NCBI GenBank assembly: GCA_001599715.1
Contig: BCHU01000018.1
Span: 62,001-126,000, forward strand
Length of the DNA: 64,000 nucleotides
Origin: Phaeotremella fagi
Taxonomy: Eukaryota > Basidiomycota > Tremellomycetes > Tremellales > Phaeotremellaceae
Direction of reading: 5' to 3'
In this document: positions 56,711 to 64,000 of the stretch, piece after piece
Position numbering within the stretch: the stretch's first letter is position 1
Layout: the number at the start of each line of letters is the position of its first letter
Notes under the pieces: model-generated
What the model was told of the DNA's origin: nothing
The model's database searches: none
What the model saw: the letters and a program-made list of their open reading frames with translations, nothing else
Position numbers and translations under genes: made by a program

Positions 56711-57358
56711 AGGGGATTTTGAAGTTTGGAGCGATCAAGCAAAGGGATTATGAGGGGTCTTCTGAGGGTAGGGTAGTAGAAAGAGTATTGGAGGAAATGA
56801 ATTTTGATTTGAGTTGTTACTGTGGCGTGAGCAATTGTGCACTATTCACTGTTAAAAAAGGTTGCTTAGTCCTCCCATCGACATTGGATCGACATTAGAT
56901 TCATACTGCTCGGTGTCAAACGTACAGTAGCTACATATACAGCTCTTTCAGAGGAACAGTCAGTACGCTGTAGAGTCTCGACCACATTCCCACTCCGCCA
57001 ATTGCTTGTTTAGTATTCTCTGTGCGGTTCACACACCATGTAATAAAAGAGGGTAGTAAATACAACACAGGTTGAAAAAATGAACGAAGGCAAAGATAAT
57101 TACATAACACATAGATAAAATAATGTATCAGCCTTTCATTCTTTCCTCCTTGACATTTTTTCGTCAATTTCCGTTATCAACGTCATACTGCCACCTTTGT
57201 TCCGAGTTCTGGAAAGCAAGTGATGAAAGGATTTACATTTTGAGTGCGAGTGGAGCTTTCAATGTCGCGAGAAGCATGTTGTTGTGGGGGATAAGAATTC
57301 AGTTGTCCTTCCATTTCTTTTCTTTCACAACAATCAAGCTTCTTTTCGAAATCACTAA
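56711..57358. other. Spacer A2-A3 with duplicated flanks
   Basis: 648 bp, with the A-type 3' block at 56799-56820 and the A3 promoter block at the right end. Between them is sequence similar to 55790-56160 (acacgcagcatataataaag against acaccatgtaataaaagag). No gene is called. Confidence 0.5.
57291..57321 (+). promoter_or_regulatory. Array subfamily-A promoter block, gene A3
   Basis: ataagaattc then agttgtccttccatttcttt, the diverged third copy; the TATA-like part is weaker than in A1 and A2. Confidence 0.5.
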
Positions 57359-57766
57359 ATGTCAGACAAAGAAAAGAAAAGACAACAAGCTCTCCAACGG
57401 TTGGAAGCGGCGGGAAAAGGTTTAGACAACTTAGACGACCATATTACCCGACTTATTTCCAAAGGCCGTTCTCAACTATCCAACTGGCCCAGTCAAAGCT
57501 TTGATTGGAATGGACCAACGAATCAACACAGTACCAGTGATGCAATGTCAGCTTCCCAAGGAGTAGGTGGAACTGGTATTAGTAGTAGAACTGGTAGAAG
57601 TTTTGCAGAAGAATTCGCAAGGTACTCTGCTTCTCGACAAGCTACCGATGAACTTGTCATTCGAAATCGAAATCTGATGGATCAGCTTCAGGAAGAATTG
57701 GGGCACCTCAGTGAGGAGATTAGGGTCAAACTGCCTCCGAGCAAGCCTGGAAATAGTACTTCGTAA
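57359..57766 (+). CDS. Array protein A3, intronless coiled-coil (unrecognised)
   Basis: A single exon of 135 residues starting MSDKEKKRQQALQRLEAAGK. It keeps the A-type layout: an N-terminal helix (GLDNLDDHITRLIS, like LEKHVTLLI), a middle segment, then FARYSASRQATDELVIRNRN and MDQLQEELGHLSEEIRVKL. The middle is replaced by a Gly/Ser-rich linker (SASQGVGGTGISSRTGRS). It is more diverged than A1/A2 and recognisable as a family member mainly by position, flanks and helix order. Function unknown. Confidence 0.65.
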   Translation: MSDKEKKRQQALQRLEAAGKGLDNLDDHITRLISKGRSQLSNWPSQSFDWNGPTNQHSTSDAMSASQGVGGTGISSRTGRSFAEEFARYSASRQATDELVIRNRNLMDQLQEELGHLSEEIRVKLPPSKPGNSTS

Positions 57767-58555
57767 AAGGGGGATTTCGAGATCGAGAAAAGGGGAACAT
57801 GAGTAGTCTTCCGTGGGTAGATAGTACTGTAGAAACAGTAGTCGAAGGAATGAATTTTGATCTTGAGTGTTGCTATGACATGACAACTGTGCACTGTCTG
57901 CAAAAGTTACATGGCCATCCCTCGATACTACTCAAACGGGGCGTTGGAATCTTCCAAAACCTCCCGCATGAAACTGCTTGCTAAGGTAGGGATGGTCTTC
58001 GCGACTAGCACGTCATCGAAAGAAGGATGGAAGTCTCCTGAGAGTCGTTGTACGTTGAAGTCCTTGACTTGGATACTACACCAATGGAAAGAATCTCGAC
58101 AAACACATAACGATATCAGCGTTCAGAATGCTAAATGATGGATTTCCAAACATCTCTGCATCTATCTATATCCAAGACAGCCAGGAATTCACAGAACTGG
58201 ATTAGCCACCCCAAAGCCAAAGCAATTTTTTCTAAAAAAGCGAAGGCGAGCTTCGGCCACAAAATATGCAGTATGAATTTCTTTCATCATATGACACATG
58301 ACCCAAGACAAAAGATCTTCGTCACTTGCGAGTCATCGGGATAATACATCCTTTTGTCGCAGTATATCTTTTCATAATTATTTCACATTCAGAAGAAAGG
58401 GAAAGTGATGGAGAATAATTTTTGGGGAAGGCTCTGAATCGCTTTATATAAATGCACTCCTGGCCACCACAATTTACTTTCCGTTTTCATTCTCAACTAT
58501 CAAGTTCTGTTTCCAGTTTCCAAATCTATACTTAAACTTATCAATCACAAGAATA
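57767..58555. other. Spacer between subfamilies A and B
   Basis: 789 bp. The left part has the A-type 3' block (gaattttgatcttgag at 57852). The right part has the B promoter. The frames between (57911-58344) lack family landmarks and look non-coding; they could be a decayed copy but I find no alignment. Confidence 0.45.
58421..58438 (+). promoter_or_regulatory. Array subfamily-B promoter block, gene B1
   Basis: The exact 18-mer tttggggaaggctctgaa, followed by TATATAA at 58445-58451. It recurs at 59186-59203 and 59954-59971. The distance to ATG is 135, 148 and 152 bp. About 40 bp upstream each copy also has cattcaga(a)(g/c)aaaggg. Confidence 0.65.
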
Positions 58556-58924
58556 ATGTCTTCAATGACCGAACAAGAATACTACGAGATAATGAATAAT
58601 CAAATTCTTGAGACCACCAACAAGATCAAAGTACAACTCGAAGAAATCGAAAGCCGCTTCTCCACAACTTTCCCCAAAGACCATCCGCTCTCCTTCGAGG
58701 TCAAGGAGAAAATTTCAGAACTTCGTTCTGCTTACGAAGATTCAGTCATCGTCGGTAAAAGCTTCATAAACACCAAAGGTGCGACCCTCTTCTCATCATT
58801 CGATGAAAGTGTTGCTAGTTACAGCCACAAAATCAAGGTGTTCACTAATTGGATGAACGACAAAGCCGCTGAAGCGTCAAAACCGGAGAAAGACGAAGGA
58901 GCTACGACCGGAGGTGGCGAGTGA
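58556..58924 (+). CDS. Array protein B1, intronless helical (unrecognised)
   Basis: A single exon of 122 residues, MSSMTEQEYYEIMNNQILET, then the subfamily-B core KVQLEEIESRFSTTFPKDHP and SELRSAYEDSVIVGKSFI, then SYSHKIKVFTNWMND. The tail is polar (KDEGATTGGGE). B2 and B3 share the pattern LExIExRFxxxFxxDxPxxxExxxxxxELRxAYxxSVxxGxS. Predominantly helical, no signal peptide, no introns. The promoter block and TATATAA upstream support the start. Not recognised as any known domain. Confidence 0.7.
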   Translation: MSSMTEQEYYEIMNNQILETTNKIKVQLEEIESRFSTTFPKDHPLSFEVKEKISELRSAYEDSVIVGKSFINTKGATLFSSFDESVASYSHKIKVFTNWMNDKAAEASKPEKDEGATTGGGE

Positions 58925-59333
58925 AGGAAAGGATGGGTAATCTAAGCTTACTGGTTCGTGTGTGGGGAGGAATAGTAATTAGTGATTGGAGTTTCTTTTG
59001 TAATCTGTTGATGAAGTCTTTGGAGAGTGTATTCAGATTCACGCACAGTACAGTGCCGACCACATCCTATCGTTCACAGTTGTGGCTATTCATTGGGGTA
59101 ACACAACCATTTATCAGAGGTCCTCCTTTCTTGACTATTTCACATTCAGAACAAAGGGAAGTTCATGGAATTGTCTAGAATAAATTTTGGGGAAGGCTCT
59201 GAATTGTTTTATACATGGTAACTGCAGTATTTGCCACTGCAATCAACTTTCTCTCTTTCATTCCCAACTTTCAAGTTTCAACTTCTACTTTCAGTTTTCA
59301 AAGCTAAACATAAACTTATCAATCCCAAGCATA
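58925..59333. other. Spacer B1-B2 with duplicated flanks
   Basis: 409 bp. After the stop, ggaatagtaattagtgattg and gtaatctgttgatgaag recur after B2 (about 59738-59785), so the duplicated unit includes the 3' flank. The B2 promoter block is at the right end. Confidence 0.5.
59186..59203 (+). promoter_or_regulatory. Array subfamily-B promoter block, gene B2
   Basis: Exact copy of the 18-mer tttggggaaggctctgaa, followed by ttttatacatgg as the TATA-like element. Confidence 0.6.
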
Positions 59334-59693
59334 ATGACTGAAATGGCGGACGAAGAATCCAACAAGAAAACGAGAATCGAAATTATTAGTGCGACTCACC
59401 AGATGAAGAAACGTCTAGAGGGTCTCGAAAGCCAGTTCTCTAGTTGGACTGACGATGATCCACTCTACTCGGAGTTCAAGGAGAAGCTTACAGAACTTCG
59501 TTCTGCTTACCAAGATTCAGTCAGCGTCGGTGAAAGCGTTGTTACCAAAGGTCCATCCCACTTCCCATTGTTCAGTAAAAGTCGTGATAGTTTTGTACAC
59601 AAAGAAATGGGGTTCACTCTTTGGGTTAGTGCCGAGGTTGGTAAAATGTTGAGAGCGAAAGTCGAGGGAGCTTCAACCGCAGGTGGCAAGTGA
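59334..59693 (+). CDS. Array protein B2, intronless helical (unrecognised)
   Basis: A single exon of 119 residues from ATG 59334 (MTEMADEESNKKTRIEIISA). The core is MKKRLEGLESQFSSWTDDDP, LYSEFKEKLTELRSAYQDSV, SVGESVVTKG and SFVHKEMGFTLWV, collinear with B1, ending ASTAGGK against B1's ATTGGGE. A TTG-type upstream extension through 59187 is open but is leader: the promoter block overlaps it. Function unknown. Confidence 0.7.
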   Translation: MTEMADEESNKKTRIEIISATHQMKKRLEGLESQFSSWTDDDPLYSEFKEKLTELRSAYQDSVSVGESVVTKGPSHFPLFSKSRDSFVHKEMGFTLWVSAEVGKMLRAKVEGASTAGGK

Positions 59694-60105
59694 AGAATAG
59701 GATGTAATTGGGCTAGACTAATGTGCTGCTGTGTAGGGGGGGAATAGTGATTAGATACTGGAATTTTGTTTGTAATCTGTTGATGAAGCCTTTAGAGAGT
59801 GCATGCAGACTCATGTACTGTGCTGTCCACTTCCCGTTGCTCACAGCAATCGCTATTCATTGAGAGAATAGAACCATTGATCAAAATATTTCATTTCTGG
59901 ACTATTTTACATTCAGAACAAAGGGCAAAGTGATGCAATTGCCTAGAATAGATTTTGGGGAAGGCTCTGAAAAGTTTTATTAAACTGCAATATTTGCCAG
60001 TGCAATTTACATTCTCTCTTTCTTACCCAGCTACCAAATTCTGTTTTCTGTTTTGTGTTCTTCTTCTAAATCTACACATAAACTTATAAATTTCAACTCT
60101 AGACA
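59694..60105. other. Spacer B2-B3 with duplicated flanks
   Basis: 412 bp, repeating the B1-B2 spacer order: the ggaatagtgattag block, gtaatctgttgatgaag, then cattcagaacaaaggg and the 18-mer promoter block before B3. Confidence 0.5.
59954..59971 (+). promoter_or_regulatory. Array subfamily-B promoter block, gene B3
   Basis: Exact copy of the 18-mer tttggggaaggctctgaa, followed by ttttattaaac in the TATA position. Confidence 0.6.
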
Positions 60106-60426
60106 ATGTCTGCAGAGCACATCGACACAATCGTCAACGACCAAAAATCCCGACTCGAAGCAATCGAACGCCGCTTCAATTCAACTTTCTCTGAAGACCA
60201 TCCGCACTACACCGAAATCGAAAATAATATCTCATCTCTTCAGCTTGCTTATGAAAGTTCAGTCTACAGCGGTAAAAGATACGCAGTCGATGAGGATTAC
60301 TTCTGGGTATTCGCGTCTGCTCGTGTTTCCTTCAGCCGTGCAGAACGAAAGCTCAATGAGTTGTTGGAATCGAACACCGCCGAGGGAACAGTTGGGATGA
60401 AAAGGGATGGTGGCTCTACCAAGTGA
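60106..60426 (+). CDS. Array protein B3, intronless helical (unrecognised)
   Basis: A single exon of 106 residues, MSAEHIDTIVNDQKSRLEAI then ERRFNSTFSEDHPHYTEIEN, LQLAYESSVYSGKRYAVDED and FSRAERKLNELLESNT. It aligns with B1 and B2 across the RFxxTFxxDHP and AYxxSVxxGK motifs but has lost the Glu/Lys-rich end. It is the last gene of the array; no further copy of the promoter block is seen downstream. Function unknown. Confidence 0.7.
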   Translation: MSAEHIDTIVNDQKSRLEAIERRFNSTFSEDHPHYTEIENNISSLQLAYESSVYSGKRYAVDEDYFWVFASARVSFSRAERKLNELLESNTAEGTVGMKRDGGSTK

Positions 60427-61021
60427 ACGAATGGGTTAGTGATCGAGCTAAGTTCAATGGTTGGTGAGTAGGGAGAAGTAGCATTAGTGAATGTAGTTTC
60501 ATTTTTGTAAAGTCATGTTGAAGTTTTTGAAGAGTGTGTACTGTATGCGGACTCATTCACTCACCACTCCCTACTGTTCATATCTAGTTCATAGCGCAGT
60601 CGAAGCTGTCACCACTTCTCACGAAGATAAGCAGAAGGCCTGTCTTTCATCAGCTTTTCAAATGTAGCGACAAGGGAACGACGCCAATATATTCAGGAAG
60701 GAATATGTGAACAAACTCGCAATTCTATAACTTCACAGGTCTTCACTTTTGACTGCGCTCCTTCTCACGTCCAGGGATTGAGTTTTTTTTGGTTTACTGA
60801 TACCAAAGATATCAAAGCGGAAATACCCCTAATATCTATTAATGCTTGTAGTGAAGCGATGAAAGTCTTACTCCCAACTTGGTTGTTTTCGCAATTGCCA
60901 CGCAAATGAATTTTGCCACATTTGTGTTTAAGTTAAGCTTAAAAGCTTAATTCACCGCACAGCTTGGTTTCTAACGACGACGACAACGACAACGATAGTA
61001 ACGATAACGAAGACGAGCACA
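60427..61021. promoter_or_regulatory. Region between the array and the RhoGAP gene
   Basis: 595 bp. The left part resembles the B-type 3' flanks (tagcattagtgaatgtag). The right part includes ttaagcttaaaagcttaa (about 60932-60949), a palindrome-like pair of AAGCTT sites, and an (AACGAC)n-type repeat from about 60973 running into the start codon. Confidence 0.4.
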
Positions 61022-63006
61022 ATGGTAACGACAACGAGATCCTCTTCATCAGTTGAATCACTTCCAGAAAATGTAGCAACTTCATCATCCCAGCCGTCCT
61101 CTTCCCAACTCATGTCGACACTCTCACGACTTTCATTATCGACCTCTCGACCATCTATTTCTGATACACCACCACAAGGATATACATCAAAAACAATTAG
61201 AATAGCGACTGAATCTAGTAAAACGTTACTAAGAACTATCGGGTTATCACCACAAACTCCGCCCAAATCAAAATCAAAATCAAAATCTAGTCACATAGAC
61301 TGGTCAAAAATTATCTATCCGTTAACCCATCCACATCCTTTACCTATCGATTGCCCAATCTTAGTACTTTCTCTAACGGCTATAGCAGAATTAGGGAATA
61401 GAGTGGATATCAGTGATGATGAAATTTTTAATGGGGTGTTGAAAAAGATTGAACCTTGGGTTGATGACGAATTTGGGAAATATTGTTTGATCATTTTGGG
61501 TTCTGAGGGGATTGGGATTGGTGGGGAAAAGAGGAGGTTGCCTAGTGTGACTTGGTGGGTATGGCGTTGGAGTAGAATACCGAGAAAGTGGGTTTGGGTC
61601 AAGTTCTGATATGTCCTATGGTACTGATATAGAATGCTCATTAGATATCGTAAGAATATTAAAAGACTATACGTGGTCCATCCATCCGTTCTCACAAGAA
61701 GTGAGTTAAGTACAAAAATGTTAAACTAATGGAATACAGCGATCGTTCCTTATATCCTACCATTCCTATCACCCAAATCATATTCGAAATTCTATCCCAC
61801 AAAGTCATTGATCTCGTTATACATAACCCACGGAATTTCACTTTCAGGAATAACGCTAGGAGTACAGGATTTATATGAGGAATCGGTGATACTGAAAAAT
61901 ACACTTGAGATATTGGATCAAATGAAATCCAAGTCAAAGATCTCAAGCAACTTCGATAGCAACACGGAATTTGTTCCAAAGGGATGGGCATATGGGACAT
62001 TATCTCGAACGGTTTCGTTCGCTTCGTCATATCTACCTTTCTCTCATGAGGAAATGTTGGATTTTGAAGTCGAAGTCGATAGTCCAGAGGGCGGTTGTTA
62101 CGACCGGAATCTTGATGACATCTTTGAAGAATCTAATGGAATACCGAAATTCGTTGGTGAAGTGATGAAAGTTATACTTTCAGAATGTGTAGAGACAGAA
62201 GGGATTTTTAGAAGAAGTAGTAATGTGAGTGACCGTCCTCTTTATGGCTTGAGATCGGGCTGTAAACTGAAATCACTTAGTCACCCTTGCTAGTCTCCAT
62301 TGAAGCTGTTTTACGATTGCCCGTGAACGTCCTACCTATTCTGCCTTGGAGGGAGATCGCCAAACAGGATCCACTTTTACCTCCTATAATCCTGAAAAGA
62401 TGGTTAAGAAGTTTAACGACTCCCCTAATCTCGCATAAACTATATGAAACCATCAGACAAGTAAAAACTATAGACGAGTAAGTAAAACATATCCAACACA
62501 AACCACAAAACATGAACTCATCCCAATACAGTCTAAAAACGAAATTATTACCAAAAATCCCAGAAAACAATCTAAAGATCCTGGAGACCATCACCCATCT
62601 ACTAAATCATCTACTAGCATACGAGCCGAAAACTAAAATGAATCATCTGGGCTACGCAATAACTTTGGCACCATGTTTGATCAACAGTGAGAATCCCATT
62701 GAAGACGCGGAAATGTGTTCGGAAGTTGGGAAGGGTTTACCGTTAGCTTTGAGGGGTTTGGATGAACGACGAGGGGAGGGGGGAACTTTGGTTGGTTGTT
62801 TGGGGTTGATTCTTGGGGATTGGAATGCTGTTTTTGAGGGGTGTGGGGTGGATTGTGGATTTGGTGAGAGTACCGAATCGAATGCGACGTCGAATTCGTC
62901 GTCACCTGAGAAGTTTGGTGATTCGACTGTAACTCCGAAATCAAGGAATAAACGAAGGATTAGTATTCATCATGATTTGTTTTCACCTGGTAGTTCAAAG
63001 GTGTAG
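61022..63006 (+). CDS. CRAL-TRIO and RhoGAP domain protein (ARHGAP1/Ecm25-like)
   Basis: About 585 residues in about five exons. A Ser/Thr-rich N-terminus precedes a Sec14-like CRAL-TRIO segment (PILVLSLTAIAELGNRVD; KNIKRLYVVHPSVLTRTIVP; YSKFYPTKSL). The C-terminal RhoGAP domain has PKFVGEVMKVILSECVETEG, IFRRSSN (arginine finger), DPLLPPIILKRWLRSLTTPL and YAITLAPCLINSENP. The order is that of ARHGAP1/p50RhoGAP and yeast Ecm25. It should stimulate GTP hydrolysis by Cdc42 or Rho, presumably at lipid membranes. The intron at 61602 is placed so that K joins YRKNIKRL. Confidence 0.87.
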
Positions 63007-63405
63007 CTTGGGATGGGTAGTGACAATCGGAACGGTGGGTGGTGGTAACGAAACGACTTTGTACTTGTATTACAGTGTATCGTTTAACTAATGTATGACT
63101 GGATACATCTATCAAACATTGCATGAAAAACAAACTATATAATACTGTATCTACTTGAAGCCTTTGAAGTTTATTGATTACATGTTTGAACGTCAGGAAC
63201 CATAAAACGATCAATCTGTCTTGCTGGATTGAATCGAATTTTCGTATCGGTGAAAGAAGAGTTTGAAGGAGATGACCGGCATTTCCTGTTGGGTGTTGCT
63301 AGTCGATGTGATGTGGTATTGGGACTATGCTTTAACTTTCATCACCCTAACACCGAGTTTCAGTTCAACATTTCGATCTGGACTAAAGAGAAGATGAATG
63401 ATGAC
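63007..63405. other. Convergent intergenic region
   Basis: 399 bp between the 3' ends of the RhoGAP gene and the small secreted-protein gene. No additional gene is supported; a plus frame at 63229-63525 is largely antisense to the secreted-protein exon. Confidence 0.4.
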
Positions 63406-63898
63406 TCACTGTTGCACAGGTGTATCATCACATGCATCGACGATTCGATGGTATTCCGCCATGGCAGAGTCTTCCCAAGTAGTATCAGGCCAAGTAGTAT
63501 CGATACATTGAGCACAATCGACTAACAACCATCCATCGTCAATAAACCCTCCAGACCGTAAGATAACGTAGACTTACGAGTAGCTTTCAACCCATCAACC
63601 GAACATAGCGCCTCTCGTTCAGATCGAGCACCCTCAACACGTTTAATCCCACAGATCGCCACGCATGGTTCTTCTTCTTCTTGGGCTGGGGTGGGTGGGG
63701 TGACGGGTTGAGAGGGGATGGTGGATTTCTTGTGGATTGACATTGGGTCTCGGGAGAAGAGGGTTGGTGTGTCCGGGTTAGCGGCTGGGGCTGGGTTTTT
63801 TGGTTAGTAATTGGGTGAATGAGAAGGGGGGAGGGCGACTTACCGGATAAAACTGTTGTGAAGAGGGTTAGGGTTGCGAGGAATATTGTTAGTCTCAT
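63406..63898 (-). CDS. Small secreted cysteine protein (unrecognised)
   Basis: Three exons encode 127 residues from ATG 63898. The signal peptide is MRLTIFLATLTLFTTVLSA (about 19 residues). A Pro/Glu-rich stretch follows (PPTPAQEEEEPCVAICGIKR), then ALCSVDGLKATLDCAQCIDT and AEYHRIVDACDDTPVQQ. Six cysteines lie at 61, 65, 81, 92, 95 and 120, as expected of a disulfide-bonded extracellular protein. Both introns have clean GTAAGT donors. It lacks a GPI signal. Its short first exon ends within the signal peptide, as in the GPI-protein gene. No family recognised. Confidence 0.72.
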
Positions 63899-64000
63899 TG
63901 TTGGTGATTGCTTGGTGATTGTCGGAGTTGGTTGTTTGTTCGATCAACGATGATGTGCGAAATTGATTGGTGATGTTATCGAAATGTTTGGTTGTAAATT
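63899..64000. other. Right edge, upstream of the secreted-protein gene
   Basis: 102 bp with TTGGTGATTG-type short repeats. It is the proximal promoter or leader of the minus-strand gene. Confidence 0.3.

Noticed and set aside
57911..58344. Short frames between A3 and B1 as a possible seventh array gene
   Set aside because: They lack the A or B landmarks, and no promoter block sits at the expected distance.
1..64000. CRISPR arrays, insertion sequences, bacterial operons or riboswitches
   Set aside because: The window is spliced eukaryotic DNA; no regularly spaced identical repeats with unique spacers, no transposase frame and no terminal repeats were seen.

Overview
The window looks like nuclear DNA of a basidiomycete yeast, most probably a tremellomycete (Cryptococcus/Kwoniella/Tremella type). 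This is inferred from gene structure: most genes are cut by many 35-60 nt introns with GTNNGT donors, CTRAY-like branch points (often CTGAT or CTAAC) and YAG acceptors. Genes lie on both strands a few hundred bases apart. No species name can be read from the sequence. All exon models here were read by eye, so small terminal exons may be wrong. Layout. 1-4969 is gene-poor. 4970-14584 holds an MIT/coiled-coil protein (Atg38/NRBF2-like), the CAAX protease RCE1, two unrecognised small membrane proteins, and a divergent pair: an unknown protein and a Zn2Cys6 transcription factor. 14975-16182 is a lactonase-type beta-propeller. A gene-poor 2.4 kb follows, then an intron-containing tRNA-Val(AAC). 19000-20321 is a broken locus in which the 5' half of a FAD oxidoreductase abuts the 3' half of a PhyH-type dioxygenase. 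20706-22191 holds two intronless genes, a methyltransferase and a DUF3224 protein. 22819-25075 is a tandem pair of secreted ten-cysteine proteins. Next come a 3-hydroxyisobutyrate dehydrogenase-like enzyme, a PhoD phosphatase and a large TPR/SET protein with an apparent 1-nt frameshift. 35292-38290 is a tandem trio of unrecognised paralogues. After it come a GPI-anchored Ser/Ala-rich protein and an apparently complete FAD oxidoreductase, paralogue of the broken one. 42492-48577 holds an OCRL/INPP5B-like phosphatase (5-phosphatase, ASH, RhoGAP-like), divergent mitochondrial ribosomal protein uL24m, and a small acidic-tailed protein. 48982-51020 is an F-box-like gene interrupted by a minisatellite and a 430-base run of N. 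Then come a histidine phosphatase and sulfide:quinone oxidoreductase. 55133-60426 is a tandem array of six short, intronless, helical or coiled-coil genes. The right end carries a CRAL-TRIO/RhoGAP protein and a small secreted protein. How the genes relate. Housekeeping functions (prenyl-protein processing, phosphoinositide and Rho signalling, sulfide oxidation, mitochondrial translation) are interleaved with three lineage-specific tandem families (2, 3 and 6 copies). None of the three families is recognised here. The six-gene array is the best candidate for something undescribed: two subfamilies of three genes each, duplicated together with their promoters and, in subfamily A, with 3' flanks. 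The genes are unspliced in an otherwise intron-dense neighbourhood.
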